This document shows positions 24,082 to 33,132 of a stretch of DNA of 64,000 bases, piece by piece. This DNA is from an uncultured Sutterella sp. (lineage in GTDB: Bacteria > Pseudomonadota > Gammaproteobacteria > Burkholderiales > Burkholderiaceae_F). Location: assembly GCA_902463725.1 (NCBI GenBank), contig CABQGK010000011.1, forward strand, positions 15,051-79,050, in the 5' to 3' direction. Within the stretch, counting starts at the first letter, position 1. Each line of letters begins with the position of its first letter. The position numbers and the translations under genes are program-made. The notes under the pieces are model-generated. The model was not told the DNA's origin, did not search any database, and saw only the letters and a program-made list of their open reading frames with translations.

Positions 24082-24508
24082 CGTTCAATCTCCTCCTTCT
24101 GCTCCTCATTGATGCGTTGTGCCTGCTCGGAATACTCAATCAAATCGGAAAGACAAAGGTCTTCAACCTCGTAAGGTGGAATACTCCAGTACTTAGCGAG
24201 ATTGAAGACCCAATTTCTTAGCTCTCCTTCACTGAGCTCTCGGATTGGCCGAAAAAATCCATTAACGCCTCAGTGAGACGCAGATAGTCAGCTGCAGAGA
24301 TCTGATCAATGACGGCATTGGGATATCGGTCTTGAAAGATGAGGCCGTAAATTGCCTCATCGTTGATATTGCCCTTAGCGCCAACGGGATAGCCGTACTT
24401 GCGAATGATCCGCGGCGTAGGCTCAATCACCTCCAGCTCAGTGACGTCTTCTTCACCAATCTGAATTGGATCGGAAAGCGTCACCTTAATCGTCTTTGGT
24501 TTACGCAT
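24060..24508 (-). CDS. Tail assembly chaperone, -1 frameshift fusion product
   Basis: The slippery heptamer TTTTTTC is at the complement of 24251-24257 in the correct zero-frame phase (T_TTT_TTC). A -1 shift continues from CGG at 24251 for 63 codons to TAA at 24060, giving about 149 aa. The extension contains ELRNWVFNLAKYWSIPP and LSDLIEYSEQAQRI, the pattern of P2 GpE-like chaperone tails (hydrophobic helix, PP, then LxxLxxWxxxA). It overlaps the tape-measure start by 22 bases. Without the shift 24082-24217 would be empty, and no separate start with a ribosome site is seen for this frame. Confidence 0.82.
24218..24508 (-). CDS. Tail assembly chaperone, zero-frame product (Mu gp41-like)
   Basis: 96 aa. 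Matches the Mu gp41 / phage tail assembly chaperone family: VTLSDPIQIGEEDVTELEV, RIIRKYG and ISAADYLRLTEALMDFF. It keeps tape-measure monomers soluble during tail assembly. Lying between tube and tape-measure genes is diagnostic. The codons for Asp84-Phe85-Phe86 contain a T TTT TTC slippery heptamer leading to the longer product listed separately. Confidence 0.85.
   Translation of the reverse strand: MRKPKTIKVTLSDPIQIGEEDVTELEVIEPTPRIIRKYGYPVGAKGNINDEAIYGLIFQDRYPNAVIDQISAADYLRLTEALMDFFGQSESSVKES
24251..24257 (-). promoter_or_regulatory. -1 programmed frameshift slippery site
   Basis: TTTTTTC on the minus strand, phased X_XXY_YYZ at codons 84-86 of the chaperone. The zero frame stops 33 bases further on, at 24218. 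Confidence 0.8.
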
Positions 24509-24518
24509 GCCGCACCTC

Positions 24519-24884
24519 TTAGCTCATGATGATCTTATCGCCCACAAACTTGAGCGAGACCGTGCCGCCACTGCCACTGGCCGTGATTTCACCGTCGACA
24601 AACGCGCCCGAGAGCGTGACTGTCCAGCCGTTCGAAAGCTCAGCCACGACCGTCATGTTTGTGTTGGACGTGACCGCGTCGATGGGAAAGTCTTCCGTCA
24701 GCATGAATTCGCCCGAGATATAGGGCGCTACTGGCGTCTCGGAATAGCCCACCACGCCACTCGTTGCGAGCTCAGCGGTGCGCGTCACTGAGGCCATGGA
24801 ATACTCAAGACTGCCATCAGCCTTGAGTGCTAGCTGCGTGCCATTGATGTACACATAGCACACACCTGAAAGTCGCTTTGTCAT
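24519..24884 (-). CDS. Tail tube protein (Mu gpM-like)
   Basis: 121 aa protein forming the inner tube of the contractile tail. It matches the phage tail tube family, with CYVYINGTQLALKADGSLEY at the N-terminus and a mainly beta-strand pattern to the end. It lies between sheath and chaperone genes, as in Mu, 12 bases from the sheath stop. Confidence 0.9.
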   Translation of the reverse strand: MTKRLSGVCYVYINGTQLALKADGSLEYSMASVTRTAELATSGVVGYSETPVAPYISGEFMLTEDFPIDAVTSNTNMTVVAELSNGWTVTLSGAFVDGEITASGSGGTVSLKFVGDKIIMS

Positions 24885-24896
24885 TCTCTTTACTCC

Positions 24897-26393
24897 TTAT
24901 TCGTACTGAAGACGGAACTGAACCAACGTAGCAAAAATACGCAGACCATTGACCAGATCAGGCGGCAGAAGCACGTCGACACGGTTCGGATCTGTTGCGC
25001 TACGCTCCACAATCAGCGCCTTCTTAAATGCTTCGAAATTCTCGACAATGCCAAGGTTTTCAAGGCGCGAGTAGACCGCCAAAATCTCACCACGGATGAT
25101 GTTGGGCGTCACAATGGCCTGACCTGCACCAAAGCGCGTGCCGTCGTTGGCAAGCTTGTGGCGCGGGAACTTCGATGTAATCACGCTCTTGAGCTGTCGG
25201 ATCACATAAGCCAAGGTGTGCAACGTTTCACTGTCGAGGTAAGAGGTGTCGTCAACACCGTAGGCGTTCTTCTGGTAGGTCGTTACCGCACGCTCGATGC
25301 GCACAGCACTTGCCGTCACAGAATTGGTGGCCACACCACTCGTAAGTAAGGTTTGCTTCTCAGCGAGCGTGAAGCGCTGCCCTGCACGAGCGGGAGTGAT
25401 ACCCGTGAGCTCAAGACTCTGCGTGGGGCGTGCAGGGTCAATCTGCAGCGCACCATAGCTTTTGCCGACATAGGCGCCAAGAATTTCAGCAGGGTGCTGC
25501 GGCATGCCGTCTTCAACGGCCACAACCGTCAAGTGCTGGTCATTGAGACCCGAGACGAACGTAACAAGCTCTTGAGCCGTGCCGCGCTTAGCGCAATAGA
25601 CGTGGCCGTAGAGCTGACTCATCGCCGACCATCGACCCGTTGCGTCATTCATGAGTACCTTGAATTCGCCTAAGAGGGAGTTATCGGCATAGGGGAAAGC
25701 GATAAAGTCGTACTCATCACTACCCATGGCGTTCTTGATAACCGAAAAGTCAATAACGCCTGCGCCGCCCGAGACCTTAGAGACCTCAACGCCCAAGCCG
25801 TCAGGTAACACTTCACCAGAGGCCACGCCGTTGTAATTCACGAAAATCTTGATGTCGTTACCATAGGCGCCTGCGTTCTTAGCCTGAACGGTCACCGTGC
25901 TCTTGCCTTCACCGTCTGCGGCCTGCGCCGTCATCGGAAGGTCACGATTAGCGTTAATGGCGTTAGCGAGTGCAACAGCCGCCTTAGAGGCCGAATCACC
26001 CTGAGCAATAGCGACTGGCAAGCGAGTGGCTCCAATGTAGGCGTAAATCACACCTGCTTCGTTAGCCGTGCCCGAGAGTGTGAACGTGCCAGACGCTTTC
26101 GAGCCGCCAGAAGGGTCCGCAAGCGGAATAGCCCACAGCTCACCCACGCTATTGTTATTGCGAAAAGCCGTGTTCATCAGCGCAAGCATCGAGCCTTGCC
26201 CGAAATAGTCCTTTCCCTGATTGTCCCCCGAGACCAAAACGGGTTCACCCGCAGTGGCCGTGCCGTCAGTCATCTGACCAATGATGAGCGCCTTGAGGTT
26301 ATTGGCGCCAGTGTTTGCCATCGAATTGTCGACTTCTGCATAAAACAGCGGAACAGCAATATTCGATGGGATAGAGTTAAATGAAATAGCCAC
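24897..26393 (-). CDS. Tail sheath protein (Mu gpL-like)
   Basis: 498 aa contractile sheath subunit. Family features are N-terminal NSIPSNIAVPLFYAEVDNS, central DGMPQHPAEILGAYVGKS, and C-terminal GRFGAGQAIVTPN-like RFGAGQAIVTPNIIRGEILA with DPNRVDVLLPPDLVNGLRIF. The sheath proves the virion is a myovirus. The inserted Ig-like beta domain near residues 90-200 is the variable outer part. Confidence 0.95.
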   Translation of the reverse strand: MAISFNSIPSNIAVPLFYAEVDNSMANTGANNLKALIIGQMTDGTATAGEPVLVSGDNQGKDYFGQGSMLALMNTAFRNNNSVGELWAIPLADPSGGSKASGTFTLSGTANEAGVIYAYIGATRLPVAIAQGDSASKAAVALANAINANRDLPMTAQAADGEGKSTVTVQAKNAGAYGNDIKIFVNYNGVASGEVLPDGLGVEVSKVSGGAGVIDFSVIKNAMGSDEYDFIAFPYADNSLLGEFKVLMNDATGRWSAMSQLYGHVYCAKRGTAQELVTFVSGLNDQHLTVVAVEDGMPQHPAEILGAYVGKSYGALQIDPARPTQSLELTGITPARAGQRFTLAEKQTLLTSGVATNSVTASAVRIERAVTTYQKNAYGVDDTSYLDSETLHTLAYVIRQLKSVITSKFPRHKLANDGTRFGAGQAIVTPNIIRGEILAVYSRLENLGIVENFEAFKKALIVERSATDPNRVDVLLPPDLVNGLRIFATLVQFRLQYE

Positions 26394-26396
26394 TTT

Positions 26397-26945
26397 CTAG
26401 CCCCCTTTCATGTTGATTGAAAATTTCACACCGTCGACATAGTCAGCAGGTGCAGGATCTATCTGGGCATCAATGCCTTCAAGCTCACCAAGCGCCTCAA
26501 TTTCGACGCCTTGTGCTGTCTCTCTCCAGTCAATGTCATACGGCACATTGAATTCCCACTGAACCATGAGCCGCGCCTTGCTGACGTCGATCACGGCCTC
26601 ACCGTCATAGGTAATTGGGTCTGTGTCGGGTAGCGCCGCGCCCAAAATCGCCTTAAACACCTCTTTTTTGATGTCTTGCGAGTAGTCATAGGCACGGCGC
26701 GCGGTAACGTCGTTGGCGAGCGTTAGGTAGAGCAAAACGCCAAACTGAGCCACAACACCTTGCCGATACTGATTCTCGTTAAAGGTGTAGTAATCAGCTG
26801 TCTCACCAAGCGGTAGCACAAAGGCGTAAGGTGTCTTGACGTTGGTCTTTGCTGCTAGCGCGCCGTACTCTGCTGCGCCACCCACGCGCCCTTCGAGTGT
26901 CGGACACTGCTCACGCAGGCGTTCAATGATTGAACCTAGTTTCAT
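26397..26945 (-). CDS. Phage tail terminator / Mu gp37-like protein
   Basis: 182 aa. The order (upstream of sheath, downstream of a gp10-like neck protein) and the sequence TPYAFVLPLGETADY with YRQGVVAQFGVLLYL fit the Gp37 / tail terminator group, which caps the tube and joins it to the head. A DUF2635-type small gene found here in Mu is absent. It overlaps the neighbouring gene by 4 bases (ATGA). Confidence 0.75.
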   Translation of the reverse strand: MKLGSIIERLREQCPTLEGRVGGAAEYGALAAKTNVKTPYAFVLPLGETADYYTFNENQYRQGVVAQFGVLLYLTLANDVTARRAYDYSQDIKKEVFKAILGAALPDTDPITYDGEAVIDVSKARLMVQWEFNVPYDIDWRETAQGVEIEALGELEGIDAQIDPAPADYVDGVKFSINMKGG

Positions 26946-27439
26946 CCTGTTATCACCCCTGGCTTGATTGCCTCGTCGATGATGTGAGACATAACCGTGC
27001 GGTACTTTGCACGGCCATACTCATCTGCGGCCTCAATAATCCAGTCCTTTCGGCGCACCGCTACCTTCTGGCCACTACGCGTCTTATGTGCCTGCCGTGA
27101 ATCCTTGCGGCCATCAAGGCTCATGTCCGCTTTCGGTGGTCTATGCCCGTAAAGTACATAGAACGGGATTGGTTCATCTCCTGTCTTTGGGTAGGAGCGC
27201 ACAGCAACAGACTTACCCGTCCGTGACAGACGGTTTGTGACCGTTTTGCGCAGCGCCCCAGTGTGAAGACCAGGGAACTCACCAGCTTTAGACACTATGT
27301 TTCGGCGGCTGATGTTCTTGCGCGCCATTTTGACCACTTCACGACCAATGCCGCGAAAACCCTTCTTGAGCACTTTTGTGTCCAAGTCGGGCAGGCTTAT
27401 TGGCCACTTAAGATCTACCTCAACCAAACTGCGAGACAT
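26942..27439 (-). CDS. HK97 gp10-like tail completion / neck protein
   Basis: 165 aa basic protein. The pattern GREVVKMARKNISRR, FPGLHTGALRKTV and FYVLYGHRPP resembles the HK97-gp10/putative tail-component family, which links head-tail joining to tail attachment. The call rests on this and on the position between the head-tail joining gene and the terminator; the residue-level match is moderate. Confidence 0.7.
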   Translation of the reverse strand: MSRSLVEVDLKWPISLPDLDTKVLKKGFRGIGREVVKMARKNISRRNIVSKAGEFPGLHTGALRKTVTNRLSRTGKSVAVRSYPKTGDEPIPFYVLYGHRPPKADMSLDGRKDSRQAHKTRSGQKVAVRRKDWIIEAADEYGRAKYRTVMSHIIDEAIKPGVITG

Positions 27440-27444
27440 GTTGA

Positions 27445-27807
27445 TTACTCCTCAGCGCTAGCTTCACTCATCTGCTCGCACTCAAGAAGCGTGAAGCGGC
27501 CTGCGCTATTGACGTCGGTTATTCGCCTTACTTGATAGATAAAGCCATCAAGCTCAACTTCAGTGAGATGCTGAAGGTCAATCGGTGTGGAGACGCCCGC
27601 TATCGATCTCACATAAATGCGATGAGTCACGGTCTCTTCGGTATTGATGGACTCTAGATAAGCGCTGCCGCCAATCACTTCGAGCTTTGCCCACAGCACG
27701 GCCACAAGCTTGCGCTGATTGAGCATGTCCACCTCATCATCTGGCACCGTCTCTACCTTGTAGAGCTTGGCACGACGGTTTAACTCGCCAATACTAGGTA
27801 GTTGCAT
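27445..27807 (-). CDS. Head-tail joining protein (SPP1 gp16 / phage_H_T_join)
   Basis: 120 aa stopper protein of the connector. Typical features are GELNRRAKLYKV at the N-terminus, ETVTHRIYVRSIAGVS in the middle and GFIYQVRRITDVN near the end. It overlaps the upstream connector gene by 14 bases. Confidence 0.85.
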   Translation of the reverse strand: MQLPSIGELNRRAKLYKVETVPDDEVDMLNQRKLVAVLWAKLEVIGGSAYLESINTEETVTHRIYVRSIAGVSTPIDLQHLTEVELDGFIYQVRRITDVNSAGRFTLLECEQMSEASAEE

Positions 27808-28132
27808 TAATCCGCCCCCATATCTTGTATGGAATCAAAAGCCCAGCAACATGTGGCTGAATCTTTAATTCCGTGGTGCCCGCGCTCTCTCGGTTTTCGT
27901 AGAGCGTGCCAACGTGTAGCAGCACCCAAAACTTGACGCTTGGCGGCACGTCTTCGACGCTATCAGCGAGCCCACCTTCACCGAAGATAGGCCGCTCAAG
28001 GTTATGAGCCGCCACGTCGGTATAAGCGACGCAGAGGCTCATGATGTAGTCGTCATCCAAGGAGTGCTCAACCCTGAGATGCTTTTTTGCCTCTTCGAGA
28101 GTTACCGCTGACTGTGGCACCTTGTCCGCCAT
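27794..28132 (-). CDS. Head-tail connector protein (HK97 gp6-like)
   Basis: 112 aa adaptor placed under the portal. It shows the family pattern VTLEEAKKHLRVEHSLDDDYI, then AHNLERPIF and VKFWVLLHVGTLYENRES. The ATG at 28132 (MADKVPQS) matches the normal N-terminus; a slightly longer frame begins at 28141. The coding region overlaps the end of the small upstream gene. Confidence 0.88.
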   Translation of the reverse strand: MADKVPQSAVTLEEAKKHLRVEHSLDDDYIMSLCVAYTDVAAHNLERPIFGEGGLADSVEDVPPSVKFWVLLHVGTLYENRESAGTTELKIQPHVAGLLIPYKIWGRINATT

Positions 28133-28283
28133 TTTCGTCACCTCCTTCTGCCTTCTTTTCTAGAAGCGCCGCAAAGCCTGCCGTGATTAGGTTCATTGCA
28201 TAAGCGTCAAACAGCTCATACTCAACGCCTTCTTCTAGCTTGCCGAACGTCGTGATCACGGTCTTTTTCATCACAATTCGCAT
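28068..28283 (-). CDS. Small hypothetical phage protein (head region)
   Basis: 71 aa, no family recognised for certain. AAGGGG lies upstream of the ATG at 28283. The first half (TTFGKLEEGVEYELFDAYAMNLI) looks folded, and the C-terminal 25 residues are Gly/Lys-rich and probably disordered. It overlaps the connector gene by 65 bases in a different frame. It may be a head decoration or connector accessory, judged only from position. Confidence 0.65.
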   Translation of the reverse strand: MRIVMKKTVITTFGKLEEGVEYELFDAYAMNLITAGFAALLEKKAEGGDENGGQGATVSGNSRRGKKASQG

Positions 28284-28292
28284 TGTTTGCCC

Positions 28293-28325
28293 CTTGTAAA
28301 AAAGCCCGCTGGTGAGGCGGGCTTT
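28293..28325 (-). terminator. Terminator directly after the capsid gene
   Basis: AAAGCCCGC pairs with GCGGGCTTT (9 bp), followed on the minus strand by TTTTTT. It begins 4 bases after the capsid stop and should limit downstream tail transcription relative to capsid. Confidence 0.85.
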
Positions 28326-28329
28326 ATGT

Positions 28330-29505
28330 TTATTCGCTCTTCGGAGCAGCTGGAACAGCCAAATCACCACCAACGGCGGCAAATGGACGCTCAACCGCAA
28401 GGCCAAGTCGACGTTCTGCACGGATAGTCACGGTACCGTTCTTCACGTTGTCACCATCCTGCTCGTAGACGCCAATGGAGAGAGTAGAACGGTTATAGAT
28501 CATGCCGACATTGCGCGGATCAAGCACCAAGAACTTGCCTCGCTGGATAGCCTGCGTGGTCATCACGCTCAAGCCGCGAATAGACGTGAGGCTGGAGCTC
28601 AACGCATTGTCAAGGAGATAACGACCAGTGCTGTCCTTCATGCCGCTGAGAGCAAAAGCATCAAACGGGTTCAAGAGCACATGAGTTGGGCGATACCCCT
28701 TGTCGCTAACCTTAGTGGCCGCCAAGTTGATCAAGTCGATCAAATTAGGCTGAGCAGGGAGGTCAACAGTCGTGGCGCCATGAGCCGTGAAATTGCCAGT
28801 CTTGAACAGACCAGAGATGCCGTTATTAGAGCCATCACCATTGATGAGCGCGTCTTCAACAGCCACATCAACGCCATAGAGCATGCGCGCATTGATAAAG
28901 CCCGCGAGAGCGGCCTTGTCTTCAAGCAGAATGCGAGAGATCACGGCAATGTGCGCAATGTTAGCGACAGAGAGCGTGACCTGTTCGAGTTCTACCTTAG
29001 AGTACGGGGCGGCCGCGCCTTCAGCGACAAATGCGGCACCGTTAGTGAAGGCCTTTTCACGCGTATACGTAAACGACGGGCTAGTGATAGTAATCTGCGG
29101 CAAGATCGACTCAATGGTCAGCGCGCGCAATTCGCCTTCAACGATATTGGGCTGAACATAGGGCTGAATCGTGCCAGCCGCCGTGTTAGACGTGATCATG
29201 ACGGTCGCATCAGCCTTAGTTTCAATTTCTTCCGAAACAGAACGCGTCTGACGGTTCAAGAAAGTGCCGTAGCTGTTCGACTTAACAAACTGCTCACCGA
29301 CAGACTTGCGCGGTTCAAAAGCGGACGGCAGGGCGTTGACGCCGCGCTGCTCAACATCAGCCAAGCGCTTGCCAACAGACTTGAGCTCAGCCATGAGGTT
29401 GTTCTGCTGTTCCTGGAGAGACTTCAACTCTGCAGCACTGGCCGTGTTCGCCATGGCCTTTTCGACACTCTCAAGAGAGTCGAGGATCTTTTTCATTTCT
29501 TCCAT
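28330..29505 (-). CDS. Major capsid protein, HK97 fold
   Basis: 391 aa. Residues 1-60 form a coiled-coil scaffold-like delta domain (MEEMKKILDSLESVEKAM, then KSLQEQQNNLMAELK) that the upstream protease should remove. The rest matches the HK97 capsid family: FNRQTRSV-type start of the mature region, ITITSPSFTYTREKAF, INGDGSNNGISGLF, LLNPFDAFAL and RAERRLGLAVERPFAAV. It follows portal and protease in the canonical order. Confidence 0.95.
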   Translation of the reverse strand: MEEMKKILDSLESVEKAMANTASAAELKSLQEQQNNLMAELKSVGKRLADVEQRGVNALPSAFEPRKSVGEQFVKSNSYGTFLNRQTRSVSEEIETKADATVMITSNTAAGTIQPYVQPNIVEGELRALTIESILPQITITSPSFTYTREKAFTNGAAFVAEGAAAPYSKVELEQVTLSVANIAHIAVISRILLEDKAALAGFINARMLYGVDVAVEDALINGDGSNNGISGLFKTGNFTAHGATTVDLPAQPNLIDLINLAATKVSDKGYRPTHVLLNPFDAFALSGMKDSTGRYLLDNALSSSLTSIRGLSVMTTQAIQRGKFLVLDPRNVGMIYNRSTLSIGVYEQDGDNVKNGTVTIRAERRLGLAVERPFAAVGGDLAVPAAPKSE

Positions 29506-29508
29506 TAT

Positions 29509-30213
29509 TTACTCCTTAGATGTAAGGTGTTCGGCCTTCTGCAGGATTGCATCAAGCCGCGTTTTAATAACAGACGCAATTTCCTCTTCAGACTCCCTCT
29601 GAGAATTAAAAACGTCCTTAGCCTTAGAGCACATTGCTACGGCTAATTTCTGAGATAGCCCTGAATCCCTCAGCACTTTCTCAAATTCACGTACTGACTT
29701 GATTGCCTCAATGTCAGACATCTTGACTTCACTGATGCGCGCGGCACTGTCCGCAGGGAAAGTGACTATAGAGATCTCAAAGAGCTTTTCGACCTCAAGA
29801 ATCGTGCGCACATCTGTGTTTTTTTCGTACCTGTATCCATCTTTCGCTAGCGAAAAGCCGATAGAGAGACCGTCAATGGTGCCGTGAGCTAGCGCCGCCT
29901 TAATTTGCTCTGCCTCAGTGTTACCCTGAGTGAGCTCACCTTCGACGCGCAGCCCCTTGTCATCCTCTTCAATCAGCGTCCACTTGCCGATAGGAATACC
30001 CCAAGAGTTGTGATTGAAGAACATCTTTGGCATCTCACCGCTTGCAATGACCTTGGAGAATGCTCCTTTTTCAATCGTGTCGCCATACGCATCAAGGCCA
30101 CCAAATACGCTCGCATAGCCTGAGAATTTGTACCCGTCCACCGTGACATCATTGAACTTGACAGACTTTGTCTGAACGTCACTGGCGTCGTTATTGTTTG
30201 ATCGTTGAACCAT
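29509..30213 (-). CDS. HK97-type prohead protease
   Basis: 234 aa serine protease of the herpesvirus-assemblin fold that matures the prohead. Motifs: FSGYASVFGGLDAYGDTIEKGAF, FFNHNSWGIPIGKW with the catalytic His, and IDGLSIGFSL with the catalytic Ser. The ATG at 30213 (MVQRSNNN) has AGGGG upstream and overlaps the portal end by 23 bases; a longer in-frame stretch to 30339 lies inside the portal gene and is not needed. Confidence 0.92.
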   Translation of the reverse strand: MVQRSNNNDASDVQTKSVKFNDVTVDGYKFSGYASVFGGLDAYGDTIEKGAFSKVIASGEMPKMFFNHNSWGIPIGKWTLIEEDDKGLRVEGELTQGNTEAEQIKAALAHGTIDGLSIGFSLAKDGYRYEKNTDVRTILEVEKLFEISIVTFPADSAARISEVKMSDIEAIKSVREFEKVLRDSGLSQKLAVAMCSKAKDVFNSQRESEEEIASVIKTRLDAILQKAEHLTSKE

Positions 30214-31423
30214 CTTTTGACCCCTGTCTGTTGATATCAACAACTTTTGCCAAATCATCAATGTTGAGCAGGTTGCTTTGAACCGTGAGCTCATCACCAC
30301 CCTCGACTGGAGGCATGTTCTCGAGATGTCGCACTTCATTGCGCGTCATGATGCCGTTTTGAACCATGGTGGCCTCATGCGCGGCACGTTCCTGCGGAGA
30401 GGCTCGCAGAAGCGCGTCATAGTTGAACTCAATCTCAACATCCTCATCAGCGCCTACAAGGCGTAACTCAAGCGCCTCTTGTAGCTGTGTACACATTGGC
30501 GAAAGAGAAAACGTATGAAACCCGTTCTTGATCTGTTCAATTCCGCTGCCCCAAGTGGTTGCGCCAGACGCGCCGATTAGCACGGGCGGAACGCCAAACC
30601 AACGGCAAATCTCCTCAACGATGAATTGCCGCGTTTGCAGAAGCTGAGCATCTGCTGGCGTTAGCGACAATGGAGAGTACTTAAGCCCCTGATCAACTAC
30701 CGCAAGTGAGCCGCCACCCTCAGCCATACTGCGGAATCTATTCATGATCATTTCAACCTGCTCTGGCTTTAACGTCATCTCAGTCGACAAAACGCCTGAA
30801 GGTTTACTGCGAGCCCCAAAGAGACGCGCGGCATTCATCTGTGCGTTAATGGACTCTGTCAAAGAGGCCTGCATGTAATTGACCTTAGAGAGCCCAACAA
30901 CACCCGCACCCAAGCTCTTCCAGTGCACCATGTCATCACTGAGGATGATTTCGTCTCTCCCGTCCTTTTTGTACTTGTAGTAGATCGAGCCATTACTTAC
31001 CGAAACAATCACTTGTTCAGAAGCTAGCGGCACCAGCGCAATCGGCATGCCTTCAGCGTTGCGGTAGATGCGGATATAGGCGTTACCTGTTAGCAAGTAA
31101 TTGCAAACTACCGTCTGTTTAAAGTCAGCTGGAGACATATAGTCATTTGGCTTTTTGTGTAATAGCCGCCACAGCTGCGAATCTCGCGCCTCTTGCCGCA
31201 CCCCGTTCTTTTTCTCGTACACAAAGATAGGCAGGCTAGAGATTGTCTTTGCATAGAGCTCAATGCACGCAAAGACCGTTGGCACCTGCAGCGCTTTGTC
31301 GGGCGTGGCAGGGATTAAATGGTCAAAGAGCACATTAGTGGGTCGATTGACCTGCTGCCCAGAGCCATCGCTAAGGCCGCCAGTGCTCCATGACCGAAAC
31401 CAATTAATCATTGAAGAAAGCAT
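30191..31423 (-). CDS. Portal protein (HK97 family)
   Basis: About 410 aa dodecameric DNA gate of the capsid vertex. It matches the HK97 portal family: VFACIELYAKTISSLPIFVYEKK, LTGNAYIRIYRN, VKYYKYKK-like IYYKYKKDGR and FGVPPVLIG. I chose the ATG at 31423; two GTGs at 31432 and 31435 overlap the terminase stop and could also be used. Confidence 0.93.
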   Translation of the reverse strand: MLSSMINWFRSWSTGGLSDGSGQQVNRPTNVLFDHLIPATPDKALQVPTVFACIELYAKTISSLPIFVYEKKNGVRQEARDSQLWRLLHKKPNDYMSPADFKQTVVCNYLLTGNAYIRIYRNAEGMPIALVPLASEQVIVSVSNGSIYYKYKKDGRDEIILSDDMVHWKSLGAGVVGLSKVNYMQASLTESINAQMNAARLFGARSKPSGVLSTEMTLKPEQVEMIMNRFRSMAEGGGSLAVVDQGLKYSPLSLTPADAQLLQTRQFIVEEICRWFGVPPVLIGASGATTWGSGIEQIKNGFHTFSLSPMCTQLQEALELRLVGADEDVEIEFNYDALLRASPQERAAHEATMVQNGIMTRNEVRHLENMPPVEGGDELTVQSNLLNIDDLAKVVDINRQGSKDGSTIKQ

Positions 31424-31428
31424 GATTG

Positions 31429-33132
31429 TCACCACTCGAATTGTTCAAAGGGGTTATCGACAGGCTCATAGTCGACAAAGGCAGGCGTTACGCGCTTAGT
31501 GACGCCAAGCGCAAAGATCATTGCCACCACACCGTCAATTTTGTTTTCTCTGAGCATGTCCGCTTTTCTTGGAAAGATGTTGTCTTTGAAGTCAATACGC
31601 GCCTCAACATTCCCCATCATCCACGTCAGCACGGGGTCATTCGGATGATTGACCAAGCCACCATGAATAAGCGCCTCAAGCTCTTTCATTGGTTCACTCA
31701 TGTTTTGAACCGTGTTTCGGTACTCAACCATTGGCGCGCCCATATCGGAGAGCGTCATTGCAAGCTGTTGCGCATTCCATGGGTCATAGGCAATGGCCGA
31801 CACAGAAAAACGCGTTAGGTCTTGCTCAAGCTCAGCTTGAATTTGAGTGAAGTCAGTGATCACATCACCCGCTACAGTCAAATAGCCCTTCTCTGCCCAC
31901 GTTCCGTAATTGATGACAGAGGCACCGTTACGCTCAAGCGCCATCCTTGAGAGATAGAACCGCGGGAAAACTGTGATGCTTCCATCCTCTTCACGGAAGA
32001 GATACACCTTAGCCGCAATGTCACTCTTGGCCGACAAGTCGAGACCGATAAAGCACTCTCTGCCTTCATAATCTTCAAGCCGTAGATCATCGCGGCCGCA
32101 CTCATTCCACTTTTCCATGTTCATCCACAGTGAAGACGCCTTACACCACACATTGAGATGCTTGGTCAAAAAGTTTGTCTTGGCTGCAGGCTTCACTTGT
32201 GCTTGCTTCTGGAGCGACAGAATGCGGTCAGGGTCTACCGATATCTTCCAGTTAGGATTGGCCTTGATAATCGCCTCTTCTGAAGTCCAATCGTCACCGT
32301 CGTCAATCGTGTAGATGATTCCAAACTGAGATTCATCCTCCACAACGCCTTCAAGCACATGCCGCGTCATGGAGCGCACTTCAAAGCAAATGCCATGTAC
32401 ATTACTGCCTGCCGTGGTGATGCACCAAAGTAGCGATGATGGGCGCTTGCCTAATGATGTTTCGACAACGTCATAAAGGTCTCGCGTCTTGTGTGCGTGT
32501 AGCTCATCCACGATTGCAAGATGAGTATTCAAGCCGTCAAGGGTTTTCCCGTCCGAGCTTTTTGCACGACACACACTATTCGTCGACGGCACAAGCATTG
32601 AATGCGCGGTGATCTTAAGCCCAAATTTCTGAGTCATCGGTTTGCACCAGCGCGCCATCGTGGCAGCAGAGTCGTACACAATCAGCGCTTGATCATGCGT
32701 AGTAGCAAACGCGTAAACTTCGGCGCCAAGCTCACGGTCCGCGAGTAGGCAATAGAGCATCACGCCGCTACTGATTGCACTTTTCCCATTGCCGCGTGCC
32801 ACCTCAATGTAGGCACTGCGATAACGCCGCGCGCCATTCTCGGACTTCTTCCACCCAAACACAGTGGTGAGAATGAATACCTGCCAGGGTTCAAGGTGAA
32901 TCTTTTTACCTGCGAGCACGCCTTTTGTGTGCGGTAACAGTTCGATGAATGAGCAAACTCGATTAGCCTCTGCCTCATCGAAGTAATAAGGCGAGTTTTG
33001 CCGAGAAAAGCGCTCAAGATCACGTTGCTGGCGTTTACAAGCTAGCTTCACAAGTCGACCAGTAATGATCTGCCCATTCAGCACACCATCTATGTAGCTG
33101 TTCGCCACGTTCACGTAATCCTTAGAACTCAT
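31429..33132 (-). CDS. Terminase large subunit
   Basis: 567 aa packaging ATPase-nuclease. The ATPase domain shows a variant Walker A EVARGNGKSAISSG and Walker B LAIVDELHAH with the catalytic Glu, then the coupling motif CITTAGSN. The nuclease half begins FIGLDLSAKSD, which supplies acidic metal ligands. The ATG at 33132 lies inside the end of the small-subunit gene (overlap 11 bases). It resembles the HK97/P27-associated terminase_1 family, usually found in cos phages. Confidence 0.95.
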   Translation of the reverse strand: MSSKDYVNVANSYIDGVLNGQIITGRLVKLACKRQQRDLERFSRQNSPYYFDEAEANRVCSFIELLPHTKGVLAGKKIHLEPWQVFILTTVFGWKKSENGARRYRSAYIEVARGNGKSAISSGVMLYCLLADRELGAEVYAFATTHDQALIVYDSAATMARWCKPMTQKFGLKITAHSMLVPSTNSVCRAKSSDGKTLDGLNTHLAIVDELHAHKTRDLYDVVETSLGKRPSSLLWCITTAGSNVHGICFEVRSMTRHVLEGVVEDESQFGIIYTIDDGDDWTSEEAIIKANPNWKISVDPDRILSLQKQAQVKPAAKTNFLTKHLNVWCKASSLWMNMEKWNECGRDDLRLEDYEGRECFIGLDLSAKSDIAAKVYLFREEDGSITVFPRFYLSRMALERNGASVINYGTWAEKGYLTVAGDVITDFTQIQAELEQDLTRFSVSAIAYDPWNAQQLAMTLSDMGAPMVEYRNTVQNMSEPMKELEALIHGGLVNHPNDPVLTWMMGNVEARIDFKDNIFPRKADMLRENKIDGVVAMIFALGVTKRVTPAFVDYEPVDNPFEQFEW

